Origin: Lichenicoccus sp965213775
Lineage (GTDB): Bacteria > Pseudomonadota > Alphaproteobacteria > Acetobacterales > Acetobacteraceae
Length of the DNA: 64,000 nt
Direction of reading: 5' to 3'
Assembly: GCA_965213775.1 (NCBI GenBank)
Contig: CBDCAC010000005.1
Span: 726,503 to 790,502 of the forward strand
Part shown: positions 1 through 9,656 of the stretch, piece by piece
How positions within the stretch are numbered: position 1 is the stretch's first letter
Layout: each line of letters begins with the position of its first letter
Made by a program: the position numbers and the translations under genes
Notes under the pieces: generated by a model
What the model was told of the DNA's origin: nothing
What the model saw: the letters and a program-made list of their open reading frames with translations, nothing else
Database searches by the model: none

Positions 1-743
1 AGCACCGTGCGGGCGACGTCCTCGACCCGCATCACCGGCTCGACCGCCATCTCGCCGTTCGCCTGCGGCACGCCCGACTGCATCTTCGCCGCCATCGGGG
101 TGAGCGCGTTGCCGATGTCGATCTGGCCGCAGGCGATGTCGTAGGCGCGGCCGTCCAGCGACAGCGACTTGGTCAGGCCGGTGACCGCGTGCTTGGTGGC
201 GGTGTAGGCGATCGAGTTCGGCCGCGGCGCGTGCGCCGAGATCGACCCGTTGTTGATGATGCGCCCGCCGTTCGGCCGCTGGTGCCGCATCATGCGGAAC
301 GCGCCCTGGGCGCACAGGAAGGCGCCGGTGAGGTTGATCGCGAGCACGCTCGACCACTGCTCGAAGCTCAGCGCGTCGGGTGCCGCCGAGACGCTGATGC
401 CGGCATTGTTGAACAGCAGGTCGAGCCGGCCGAACCGTGCCTCGACGGCGGCGAACAGGCCATCCACCGAGGCCGGATCGGAGACGTCGGCCGGATGCAC
501 CAGCGTCGGCGGGACCGCATCGGATGCGGCGGCCTCGTCAAGCGTCTGCCGCAGCGCCTCGATGCGGCGTCCGGCGAGCACCACCGACCAGCCCTGCGAC
601 AGCAGCGCCGTCGCCACCGCGCGGCCGATGCCGCTTCCGGCACCGGTGACCAGCGCGATCCGGCCGGCGCCGGGCTGGTGCCGGCCGCGGTCCTGCGCGT
701 CGCCGGCGGGGATGGCGGGGTCGGGGAAGAATGGTTCAGCCAA
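1..743 (-). CDS. SDR-family oxidoreductase (3' end outside the window)
   Basis: Short-chain dehydrogenase/reductase, an NAD(P)-dependent cytosolic enzyme whose substrate cannot be told from sequence. Reading leftward from a TTG at 743, the frame shows the cofactor motif TGAGSGIG, then NNAGIS, and the catalytic YTATK (Tyr-x-x-x-Lys) before running off the window. TTG is chosen because AGGAAGGAA lies just upstream and because it keeps the Rossmann motif about 32 residues in. It overlaps the end of the LacI gene by 8 bp, so it is probably the last or next-to-last gene of the sugar-acid operon, and a role in that sugar's oxidation is inferred from context. The C-terminus is not visible. Confidence 0.85.
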   Translation of the reverse strand, partial: MAEPFFPDPAIPAGDAQDRGRHQPGAGRIALVTGAGSGIGRAVATALLSQGWSVVLAGRRIEALRQTLDEAAASDAVPPTLVHPADVSDPASVDGLFAAVEARFGRLDLLFNNAGISVSAAPDALSFEQWSSVLAINLTGAFLCAQGAFRMMRHQRPNGGRIINNGSISAHAPRPNSIAYTATKHAVTGLTKSLSLDGRAYDIACGQIDIGNALTPMAAKMQSGVPQANGEMAVEPVMRVEDVARTV

Positions 744-1821
744 TTGCGGTTCCTTCCTGGCGGAGCGTTGCGCCGGCGGCGCGCGTGGTGCCGCGCGCGA
801 CCACGCTGAAGCCGACATCGACCCGCATGTCGTGCGTCGCCTCGCCCGCATCCAGCAGACCAATGGTCATGGCGCCGGCACGCCGGCCGAGATCGGCGAA
901 ATCGACCCCGATCGTGGTCAGCGGCGGCACCATCTGCTGGCCGATCTCGAAGTCGCCGAAGCCCAGCAGCGAGACCTGGCCCGGCACGTCGACGCCGCGG
1001 CGGCGGCATTCCATCAGCGCGCCGACGGCGCAGAGATCGGAGACCGCGAACACCGCCTCGACGTCCGGCGCCCGGTCGAGCAGGACGCCCATCGCGACCG
1101 CGCCGTGCTGGAAGGAGAGCGGGATCCGCCCGTCGGCGCGCACCAGGTCGGTCGGCAGGCGCGCCGCGCGCACGGTCTCGGCGAACCCGGCCAGCCTCGC
1201 CTCGCCGCGGCTGTCGCGCCGCTCGCCCTCGCGCGACGGTCCGAGTGCCGCCAGCCGGCGATGCCCCAGCCCGAGCAGGAACCCGGCCGCGGCGGCCCCG
1301 ACGGCGTGGTTGGAGAAGCCGACCGCGCGGCCGAGCGGCCGCTCCGGCAGCTCGGCGAGCTCGATCACCGGCGGCCCGTCATGCGCGAGCAGCCGGCGCG
1401 CCGGCGCGCTGCGGTCCGATCCCACCAGCAGCAGCGCCTCGGGGCGTCGCGACAGCAGGGTGCGCACCTGACGCTCCTCCTCGGCGACGCTGTAGCTGGT
1501 GTAGCCGATCAGCAGCTCGTAGCCGCCGGGGCGCAGCGCCTCGGTCAGGCCCTCCGCGAGGGCTGCGAAGTTGCCGTTGGCGAGCGTCGGCAGCACCAGC
1601 CCGACGAAGCCGCTGCGCCGCGTCGCCAGGCCGCCCGCGGCGCGGTCGGGGACGTAGCCGAGCTGCTGCACCGCCTGCTGCACCCGCGCGCGTGTTTCGG
1701 GCAGCACCTGGCCGGGGCGGATGAACACCCGCGTGACGGTCATGCGCGAGACGCCGGCGAGCCGCGAGACGTCGCGCAGCGTCGCCTTGCGGACCGGTGC
1801 CGGCGCGAGCGGATCGGTCAA
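736..1821 (-). CDS. LacI-family transcriptional regulator
   Basis: DNA-binding repressor/activator of the LacI/GalR family, 361 aa, the usual family length. An N-terminal helix-turn-helix (LRDVSRLAGVSRMTVTRVF, about residues 12-30) is followed by a periplasmic-binding-protein-like effector domain (GFVGLVLPTLANGNFA onward). TTG at 1821 is chosen over longer readings because AAGGAG sits 5 nt upstream and the HTH then starts near residue 12. It lies inside the sugar-acid operon, 28 bp after the lactonase gene. It probably controls this operon and the divergent genes through the palindrome near 7640, with a sugar acid as likely effector (inference). Confidence 0.93.
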   Translation of the reverse strand: MTDPLAPAPVRKATLRDVSRLAGVSRMTVTRVFIRPGQVLPETRARVQQAVQQLGYVPDRAAGGLATRRSGFVGLVLPTLANGNFAALAEGLTEALRPGGYELLIGYTSYSVAEEERQVRTLLSRRPEALLLVGSDRSAPARRLLAHDGPPVIELAELPERPLGRAVGFSNHAVGAAAAGFLLGLGHRRLAALGPSREGERRDSRGEARLAGFAETVRAARLPTDLVRADGRIPLSFQHGAVAMGVLLDRAPDVEAVFAVSDLCAVGALMECRRRGVDVPGQVSLLGFGDFEIGQQMVPPLTTIGVDFADLGRRAGAMTIGLLDAGEATHDMRVDVGFSVVARGTTRAAGATLRQEGTAIG

Positions 1822-1849
1822 GGCGTCTCCTTGCGGGTGGCTCGCGAGG

Positions 1850-2758
1850 TCAGGGCGGCGGCGCGCCGCGCCGGTGCAGGTAGATCGCGTAGACCTCGCT
1901 GGTCGCGCAGATGAACAGCCGGCCGCGGTGGCGGCCGCCGAAGGCGACGTTGGAGACCGCGTGGGGCGTGCGTATCTTGCCGAGCAGCTCGCCCTCGGGG
2001 CTGACGCAGTGCACGCCGTCGCCGGCGCTGGTCCAGACGTTGCCGTCCTCGTCGCAGCGGAAGCCGTCGGCGGCGCCGACCGCGGGCGCGTAGAACGGGC
2101 GACCTCGGCCGAGCGTCGGCGCGGTCGCGTCGATGACGTCGAAGGCCAGGATCTGGCGCTTGGCGGTATCCTCCTGGAAGCGCCCGGTCTCGGCGACGTA
2201 CAGCCGGCTCTCGTCGGGAGAGAAGCACAGCCCGTTCGGGCACTCGAAGGCGTCGCTGACGACATCGAGCGTGCCGGTGCGCGGATCGAGCCGGTAGACG
2301 TGGCAGGGCAGCTCCTCCGGCGCGCGCTCGCCCTCGTAGTCCATCGCGAGGCCGTAATGCGGATCGGTGAACCAGATCGAGCCGTCCGACTTGACCACCA
2401 CGTCGTTGGGCGAGTTCAGCCGCTGCCCCTGGTAGCGGTCGGCGAGCACGGTGATGCGGCCGTCATGCTCGGTGCGAACCACCGAGCGGGCGCCGTGCAG
2501 GCAGGAGATCAGCCTGCCCTCGCGGTCCCGGGTATGGCCGTTGGCGAAGTGGCTGGGCTGTCGGTAGACCGACACCCCCTGGCCCTCGATCCAGCGCAGG
2601 ATCCGGTTGTTGGGGATGTCGCTGAACAGCAGGCAGTCGGCATCGCCGAACCAGACCGGCCCCTCGGTCCAGCGGCAGCCTTCGGCGATCCGCTCCAGTG
2701 CAGCGTTGTGCAGGATGTAGCGGCCGAAGCGCTTGTCGATGACCTCGAAGCAGCTCAC
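1850..2758 (-). CDS. SMP-30/gluconolactonase family protein
   Basis: Six-bladed propeller sugar-lactone hydrolase family (SMP-30/Gnl/LRE), 302 aa. Visible family features are the early WTEGPVWF segment (metal-site Glu), NSPNDVVV in mid-protein (metal-site Asn), and the late PDESRLYVAET and AADGFRCDEDGNVW blades. GTG at 2758 lies 4 nt beyond the stop of the binding-protein gene, so the two are probably translationally coupled; a longer reading would overlap that gene by about 75 bp. In this operon it would open an aldonolactone before or after dehydrogenation. The exact substrate is unknown. Confidence 0.9.
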   Translation of the reverse strand: MSCFEVIDKRFGRYILHNAALERIAEGCRWTEGPVWFGDADCLLFSDIPNNRILRWIEGQGVSVYRQPSHFANGHTRDREGRLISCLHGARSVVRTEHDGRITVLADRYQGQRLNSPNDVVVKSDGSIWFTDPHYGLAMDYEGERAPEELPCHVYRLDPRTGTLDVVSDAFECPNGLCFSPDESRLYVAETGRFQEDTAKRQILAFDVIDATAPTLGRGRPFYAPAVGAADGFRCDEDGNVWTSAGDGVHCVSPEGELLGKIRTPHAVSNVAFGGRHRGRLFICATSEVYAIYLHRRGAPPP

Positions 2759-2762
2759 CGGC

Positions 2763-3908
2763 TCAGCGCCCCCAGATCCGCGCGTACACCTCGCGGTAGC
2801 CGTTGGAGGGGTCGTAGATGTCCTTCTTGCCGCCATCGAGGTCGATGTTCTTGCTGGTCACCAGGTGCACCGGGGTGACGTAGCCCGACGGCGGCTGGCC
2901 GGCGAAGGCGCGGTTCAGCTCGTCGATGGTCTGCCAGCCATGCAGCTGCAGCGGCTCGGGGACGGTGGCGGCCTGATACTGGCCGGAGCGGATGCGCTCG
3001 AACGCCGAGTTGCTGCCGTCGCCGGCGCTGATGTTGACCGGCGGTCCCGCGGGGTCGCGGCCGGCGGAGATCAGGGGCGGTCCGATGAAGTCGAAATACA
3101 GGTCGTTGATGCCCAGGCCGTAGGTCCACTTCGCGCCGAAGCGTTCGAGCAGCGAGGTGGTCAGCGGCGGCATGCGGGTCGAGGTCTGGTCGAGCGGCGT
3201 ATCCTCGAAGGCGAGCACCTTGCAGCCGGCGCACTTGGCCACCGTGTCGCGCATCCAGTTGCCCTTGGCCAGCGCCATCGCGTAGGCGCTGTCGGCGAAC
3301 ACCACGACGTTGGCGTGGCCGTCGCTGCTGGCGATGGCGTAGTCGGCGGCGACCTCCGCCACCCGGTGGTTGTCGCTGGTCACGTTGGTGAACAGCTCGC
3401 CCTGCAGCATCGGCCCGGGCGTCGGGCCGCCGTGCCAGGCCACCAGCTTGATGCCCTGTGCGACCGCCTGATGGATGATGGTCGCGTTCTGCACCGCGTC
3501 GAACCCGCCGACGATGATGCCGTCCGGCTTGAGCGCGATCGCCTGGCCGAACGCGGACTGGATGCCCGACACGCTGCCCTGGCCGTCGATGATCCTCACC
3601 TTCCAGCCGATCCGGGTCGCAGCCTGGGTGACGCCGTCGCTGACCCCCTGGATGCCACCGTTGCGCATGTCGCCGGCGACGTAGACGATGGTCTTGGCGG
3701 CCGCCGCATGCGGGCCGGCGGTGGGGCCGCCCCACTTCACCGACGGCGCGATGGCGTCGCTGACCGCCTGCTTGGCGGCGTCCAGCGTGGCGTCGGCGCG
3801 TGCGGCAGAGGGGCAGCCGACCAGGGCGGTGCCGACGAGGGCGGTGCCGACCAGGAGCCCGAGGCAGGTGGTGGCAGCCAGCTTCGTGCTGGCATGAAGG
3901 ACGTCCAT
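2763..3908 (-). CDS. Sugar ABC transporter substrate-binding protein
   Basis: Periplasmic solute-binding protein of the ribose-binding (Peripla_BP_4) type, 381 aa. An N-terminal signal peptide (hydrophobic stretch ending SAARADA) precedes a two-lobe binding fold with IVYVAGDMRNGGIQGVSDG and LKPDGIIVGGFDA. ATG at 3908 is preferred over the adjacent TTG at 3911 because GGAGAG is 7 nt upstream. The signal peptide contains a duplicated GTALV unit, a short in-frame DNA duplication. It lies directly upstream of the lactonase and 13 bp after the permease. It delivers the sugar or sugar acid to the permease/ATPase pair; the ligand is inferred only from the neighbouring dehydrogenases. Confidence 0.93.
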   Translation of the reverse strand: MDVLHASTKLAATTCLGLLVGTALVGTALVGCPSAARADATLDAAKQAVSDAIAPSVKWGGPTAGPHAAAAKTIVYVAGDMRNGGIQGVSDGVTQAATRIGWKVRIIDGQGSVSGIQSAFGQAIALKPDGIIVGGFDAVQNATIIHQAVAQGIKLVAWHGGPTPGPMLQGELFTNVTSDNHRVAEVAADYAIASSDGHANVVVFADSAYAMALAKGNWMRDTVAKCAGCKVLAFEDTPLDQTSTRMPPLTTSLLERFGAKWTYGLGINDLYFDFIGPPLISAGRDPAGPPVNISAGDGSNSAFERIRSGQYQAATVPEPLQLHGWQTIDELNRAFAGQPPSGYVTPVHLVTSKNIDLDGGKKDIYDPSNGYREVYARIWGR

Positions 3909-3921
3909 CAAAGCGCTCTCC

Positions 3922-4934
3922 CTATGTGCTTCTTGCCGGGCGGCGCCCGGTCCAGCTCGCGAGCCCGATCGCCACCAGCAGCGTCGCGCCGTTGAAGGCC
4001 GGCTCCACCCAGAAGGCGCCGCCGAGCTGCTCGATGCCGGAGATGCCGATGGCGAGGATGACCACGCCGACGATGGTGCCCCAGATATTGACCCGTCCCG
4101 GGGTGATGGTGGTCGAGCCGAGGAAGGCGCCGACCAGCGCCGGCAGCAGGAACTCGAGCCCGACGCTGGCCTGGCCGAGCCGCAGCCGTGCCGCCAGCAT
4201 CACGCCGGCGATCGCCGTGATGCCGCCCGAGGTCATGAAGGCGAGCATGACGTAGCGCCGGGTCGGGATGCCGTTGAGCTCGGCGGCGCGCGGGTTGGCG
4301 CCGATCGCGTACAGGTAGCGGCCGAGCGGGGTGTAGACCGAGACGATCCACAGCAGCAGCGCCAGGCCGGCGACGTAGAAGGCGGGGGCCGGGATGCCGA
4401 ACAGGCTCGCCGTCTCGATCACGAAGAAGGAGGGCGACAGGTGGCCGATGAGCTGACGGCCGCCGGTCCACCAGAGTGCGACCGCATAGGTCACGGTGCC
4501 GGTGCCCAGCGTGGCGATGAAGCTGTCGATCTGCGCCACCTCGACCAGGATGCCGTTGACCAGGCCGAACAGGATGCCGAGCGCGATCACGGCGAGCACC
4601 GCGAGCGGCCAGGGCACGCCGTCGATCTGCAGCGAGATCGCCAGGATGTGCCACAGCACGACGCCGTAGCCGACCGTGAGGTCGATCTTGCCGGTCATCA
4701 TCGGCACCGTCGCCGCCAGCGACAGCATCGCGATCACGCCCTTGTCGCTGAGCAGCGAGCGGATGTTGAGCCAGGTCGGGAAGGTGTCGGGCAGCAGCAT
4801 CGAGAACATCGCCGCGAGCGCGACCGCCAGCACCACCAGGCCGTAGACCGGCAGCAGGTGCGTGATCCGCCTGCCGATCGAGGCGCCCGCGAGCGCGCCG
4901 GGTGCCGGCTCCAGCGCGGTCGATTTCAGCGAGT

Positions 4935-4938
<4 letters not shown>
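3922..4938 (-). CDS. Sugar ABC transporter permease (RbsC-like)
   Basis: Inner-membrane permease of a CUT2-type carbohydrate ABC importer, 338 aa with about 8-10 hydrophobic segments. Family signatures include the loop GKIDLTVGYGVVL, the GLVNGILVEVAQIDSFIATLGT segment, and the ANPRAAELNGIPTRRYVM cytoplasmic loop that contacts the ATPase. ATG at 4938 overlaps the ATPase stop by 4 bp (ATGA), so translation is coupled. A much longer same-frame reading exists upstream but lies antisense-free over the ATPase gene and is a high-GC shadow. Confidence 0.94.
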
Positions 4939-6500
<1,562 letters not shown>

Positions 6501-6525
6501 GGCTTGTCTCCTGGTCGCCTCCGGC

Positions 6526-7581
6526 TCAGCCGATCTCGAGCTGCACCTTGATCGCCCGCTGCCGGTCGCCGGCCATCGCGAAGGCGGCGCTGGCCTCGTG
6601 CAGCGGGAAGCGCTGCGACAGGATCGGGCCGACATCGATGCGCCCGCCGGCCAGCGCCTCGACGGCGACCGCGAACTCCTCGTGGAAGCGGAACGACCCC
6701 ACCAGGTCGATCTCGCGCGCCATCAGCAGGTTCGCCGGCAGCGGCACCGCCCCCGGCGGCAGCATGCCGAGCTGGACGATCCGCCCGCCGGGACGCATCA
6801 GCGACGGCATCGCGGCCACCGAGGCGGCCGCACCGGTGGCTTCCAGCGCCACGTCGAAGCCGCCGCGGGCGGCGGACGACGCCGCCAGACGCTCGGGCTC
6901 GGCGCGCACCTCGATGGTCTCGTCGGCTCCCATGGCGCGCGCGATGCGCAGCGGCGCGTCGAACAGGTCGGTGACGGTGCAGCTCGCGGCCCCCGCGTGC
7001 CGCGCCGCCGCCAGGCACAGCAGCCCGATCGGCCCGGCGCCGGCGACCAGCACGTGACGCCCGACGACCTCGCCGGCACGGCGCACCCCGTGCAGCGCCA
7101 CCGCGAGCGGCTCGGCGCAGGCGGCCACCGGGTAGGACATGGCGGGCGGCACCGCCACGCACTGGTCGGCGCGCACCACCAGGCTCTCGCTGAAGCCGCC
7201 CTGCACGTGCGGCGAGAGGGCGGCGCTGCCCAGGAAGCGCATGTGGCGGCACAGGTTGCCGCGGCCGGCGCGGCAGTACGTGCAGTGCAGGCAGGGGCGG
7301 CTGGGGTTGATCGCGACCCGGCTGCCGACCGCGAGGCCGGCGGGTGCCGGCCAGTCCGGATGCGGCCGCAGCTCGACGACCTCGCCCGCGACCTCGTGGC
7401 CGAGGGTCAGCGGCTCACGCAGCTTGAAGTCGCCGACGCCGCCCTTGTTGAAGTAGGAGAGATCCGAGCCGCAGATCCCGCCGCAGGCGATCCGGACACG
7501 CGCCTCGCCGGGCTCGAGTGCCGGCTCGCGGCGTTCCTCGACCCGCAGATCGTGCGCTGCGTGCAGCACGGCAGCCAGCAT
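6526..7581 (-). CDS. idnD: L-idonate 5-dehydrogenase-like zinc alcohol dehydrogenase
   Basis: Medium-chain zinc dehydrogenase, 351 aa. It shows catalytic-zinc residues CGGICGSD and GHEVAGEV, four structural-zinc cysteines in PCLHCTYCRAGRGNLC, and a Rossmann VAGAGPIGLL. The segment MRFLGSAALSPHVQGGF is characteristic of L-idonate 5-dehydrogenases, which oxidise L-idonate to 5-keto-D-gluconate. Substrate specificity is inferred from that segment and from the divergent gluconate 5-dehydrogenase. It is the first gene of the minus-strand operon, and the shared 182-bp gap upstream holds the putative operator. Another polyol or sugar-acid substrate remains possible. Confidence 0.88.
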   Translation of the reverse strand: MLAAVLHAAHDLRVEERREPALEPGEARVRIACGGICGSDLSYFNKGGVGDFKLREPLTLGHEVAGEVVELRPHPDWPAPAGLAVGSRVAINPSRPCLHCTYCRAGRGNLCRHMRFLGSAALSPHVQGGFSESLVVRADQCVAVPPAMSYPVAACAEPLAVALHGVRRAGEVVGRHVLVAGAGPIGLLCLAAARHAGAASCTVTDLFDAPLRIARAMGADETIEVRAEPERLAASSAARGGFDVALEATGAAASVAAMPSLMRPGGRIVQLGMLPPGAVPLPANLLMAREIDLVGSFRFHEEFAVAVEALAGGRIDVGPILSQRFPLHEASAAFAMAGDRQRAIKVQLEIG

Positions 7582-7633
7582 CGTCTTCCTCCCGTCACCG
7601 CTTCCTGATGGACCCGTTGCTTGCCGCCGGGCC

Positions 7634-7667
7634 TTGCAATGTGACCGTGCACATAGCTATGGCATTG
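7634..7667. promoter_or_regulatory. Divergent promoter region with LacI-type operator
   Basis: The 182-bp gap between the two divergent dehydrogenases holds ATGTGACCGTGCACAT (7639-7654). Its outer 5 bp are perfectly inverted around a central CG, the layout typical of LacI-family operators and similar to the GntR/IdnR half site ATGTTA. It partly overlaps a second perfect palindrome, CATAGCTATG (7652-7661), and lies between inverted CAATG/CATTG boxes (7637-7641 and 7663-7667). A rightward promoter TTGCAA (7634-7639), 18 bp, TATGGC (7658-7663) would be covered by it. Binding by the LacI protein at 736-1821 is inferred. Confidence 0.55.
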
Positions 7668-7763
7668 TCTCAGGAACCGCGAAAGCCCTTTCCACTCGAT
7701 CCGTCCCGGCGGTGCGACGACGCGCTCCTGCACCGCGGGCCGGCCATGCAGGAGCGCGCCGCG

Positions 7764-8537
7764 ATGGCCTCGGACCTGTTCGACCTGAGCGGCCGGCTCG
7801 CCCTGGTGACCGGAGCCAGCCAGGGCATCGGGCTGGCGCTGGCCCGCGGCCTCGTCGAGGCGGGCGCGCGCGTGGCGCTGAACGGGCGCGACGGCGCGCG
7901 GCTGCAGGCGGCGGCCGCCGGCCTGGGCGAGGCGGCGCTGTCGCCGGCGGACGGCCTGGGCGTGTTCGACGTCACCGATCCCGAGGCGGTGCAGGCCGGG
8001 GTCGGGCGGATCGAGCGTGAGGCGGGCGCGATCGAGATCCTGGTCAACAACGCCGGCATCCAGCGACGCATGCCGCTCGCCGAGTTCCCGGTCGAGACCT
8101 GGCGCGAGGTGATGCGCGGCAACGTCGACAGCGTGTTCTTCGTCGGCCAGGCGGTGGCGCGGCACATGATCGGCCGTGGCCGCGGCAAGATCATCAACAT
8201 CGCCAGCCTGCAGAGCGAGGTCGGACGGCCGACGATCGCGCCCTATACCGCCTCCAAAGGGGCGGTGAAGATGCTGACCCGCGGCATGTGCGCCGACTGG
8301 GCGCGGCACGGGCTGCAGATCAACGCGATCGGGCCCGGCTATTTCGAGACCGAGCTGAACCGGCCGCTGCGCGAGGATGCCGCGTTCGACGCCTGGCTGC
8401 GCGGCCGCACCCCGGCCGGCCGCTGGGGCCGGGTCGAGGAGCTGTGCGGCGCCGCGGTGTTCCTGGCCTCACGGGCCTCGGACTTCGTCAACGGCCAGGT
8501 GATCTACGTCGATGGCGGCGTGCTGTCGGTGCTGTAA
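7764..8537 (+). CDS. idnO: Gluconate 5-dehydrogenase-like SDR
   Basis: Classical short-chain dehydrogenase, 257 aa, with TGASQGIG (cofactor), NNAGIQ, catalytic Ser in NIASLQSE and YTASK. Overall pattern (FDLSGRLALVTGASQGIG, GIQRRMPLAEFPVETW, ending VNGQVIYVDGGVLSVL) fits gluconate 5-dehydrogenases, which interconvert 5-ketogluconate and D-gluconate using NAD(P)H. ATG at 7764 is preferred (GGAG 9 nt upstream); an in-frame ATG at 7746 is possible. With the divergent idonate dehydrogenase it gives the idonate to 5-ketogluconate to gluconate route. The next gene follows after 33 bp. Confidence 0.9.
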   Translation: MASDLFDLSGRLALVTGASQGIGLALARGLVEAGARVALNGRDGARLQAAAAGLGEAALSPADGLGVFDVTDPEAVQAGVGRIEREAGAIEILVNNAGIQRRMPLAEFPVETWREVMRGNVDSVFFVGQAVARHMIGRGRGKIINIASLQSEVGRPTIAPYTASKGAVKMLTRGMCADWARHGLQINAIGPGYFETELNRPLREDAAFDAWLRGRTPAGRWGRVEELCGAAVFLASRASDFVNGQVIYVDGGVLSVL

Positions 8538-8570
8538 GAAGGGCGGTGTTGTAGCAATGGAGAAGTCATC

Positions 8571-9506
8571 GTGAGCGTCAAGCTGCTGCAGCTCTGCCCG
8601 CTGCTGCCCTCGCACCAGTCGCTGCTCGAGCAGCGCTACGCGGTGCATCGCTGGCCGGAGCCGCCGCTGCAGGAGGCCTGGCTGCGCGAGCACGGCGCCG
8701 ACGTGCGCGCCGTGGTGACCGGCGGGCATCAGGGCGTCGACGGTGCGCTGGCGTCGCGGCTGCCGGCGCTCGGCATCGTCGCGATCAACGGCGTCGGCTA
8801 CGACCGGGTCGACATCGAGGCGATGCGCGCCGCCGGCGTGCGGGTCACCAACACCCCCGACGTGCTCACAGAGGACGTGGCCGACCTCGCCATCGCGCTC
8901 ATGCTCAACGCCATGCGCCGGCTGCCGGCGGCCGAGCAGCACGTGCGCGCCGGGCTGTGGCCGAGCAGCCAGCCGGCGCTGGCGCGCCGCGCCTCGGGGC
9001 GGCGCTACGGCATCGTCGGGCTGGGACGGATCGGGCACGCGATCGCCGCACGGCTCGCGGGCTTCGGCGGCAGCATCGCCTATACCGGGCCGTCTCCGAA
9101 ACAGACCGAGCACACCTACCACGCCGACCTGCGCGCGCTGGCCGAGGCCTCCGACGTGCTGTTCATCGCCACCGCCGCGTCGGGGCAGACCAGGGGGATC
9201 GTCGATCGCCCGATCCTCGATGCGCTCGGCCCCGAGGGGGTGCTGGTCAACATCGCGCGCGGCTCGATCATCGACGAGCCGGCGCTGGTGGCAGCCCTGC
9301 TCGAAGGTCGGCTCGGCGGCGCCGGCCTCGACGTGTTCGCCGACGAGCCGCACGTGCCCGAGGCGCTGCTGACGCTGCCGCAGGTGGCGCTGGCGCCGCA
9401 TGTCGGCAGCGCCACCGCGGAGACGCGCGACGCGATGGGACGGCTGATGCTGGACAATCTCGAGGCGTTCTTCGCGGAGCGGCCGTTGCTGACGGCCGTG
9501 GTCTAG
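8571..9506 (+). CDS. D-2-hydroxyacid dehydrogenase (GhrB/2-ketogluconate reductase type)
   Basis: NAD(P)-dependent D-isomer 2-hydroxyacid dehydrogenase, 311 aa. Visible are the cofactor motif YGIVGLGRIGHAIA, VLVNIARGSIIDE with the catalytic Arg, GLDVFADEP with the catalytic Glu, and the catalytic His in LAPHVGSAT. GTG at 8571 is chosen because GGAGAA lies about 7 nt upstream. Its position directly after gluconate 5-dehydrogenase suggests reduction of a keto-sugar acid such as 2-ketogluconate, glyoxylate or hydroxypyruvate; which one cannot be decided from sequence. Confidence 0.9.
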   Translation: MSVKLLQLCPLLPSHQSLLEQRYAVHRWPEPPLQEAWLREHGADVRAVVTGGHQGVDGALASRLPALGIVAINGVGYDRVDIEAMRAAGVRVTNTPDVLTEDVADLAIALMLNAMRRLPAAEQHVRAGLWPSSQPALARRASGRRYGIVGLGRIGHAIAARLAGFGGSIAYTGPSPKQTEHTYHADLRALAEASDVLFIATAASGQTRGIVDRPILDALGPEGVLVNIARGSIIDEPALVAALLEGRLGGAGLDVFADEPHVPEALLTLPQVALAPHVGSATAETRDAMGRLMLDNLEAFFAERPLLTAVV

Positions 9507-9526
9507 GGGGAGGGGGAGGAAGGACA

Positions 9527-9641
9527 GGCAAGGGCTTTGCCCTTGACCTCCTGGGGCCGGGGGCCCCAGACCCCCGATTGTTTGATTAGTGGGTTTCAAA
9601 GGCGCTGCCTTTGATGGGGTTCAGGGGGCAACGCTTCTTGC
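9527..9641. repeat. Dispersed intergenic repeat, copy A (near full length, inverted)
   Basis: Full-length but diverged member of the family described at 38400 and 47966, in the opposite orientation. It has the GGCAAGGGC...GCCCTTG end, the GGGGCC...GGCCCC hairpin and the TTTCAAAGGC...CCTTTGATGGGG half. It fills the gap between two convergent genes and could act as a bidirectional transcription-termination structure (inference). Confidence 0.75.
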
Positions 9642-9656
9642 TTCTCTGCCGGACGC

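Noticed and set aside
250..1914. 554-codon open frame on the plus strand over the LacI and lactonase region
   Set aside because: It lies antisense to two genes with clear family motifs and consists of Ala/Arg/Pro-rich sequence with no motif; high-GC shadows give such frames throughout this window.
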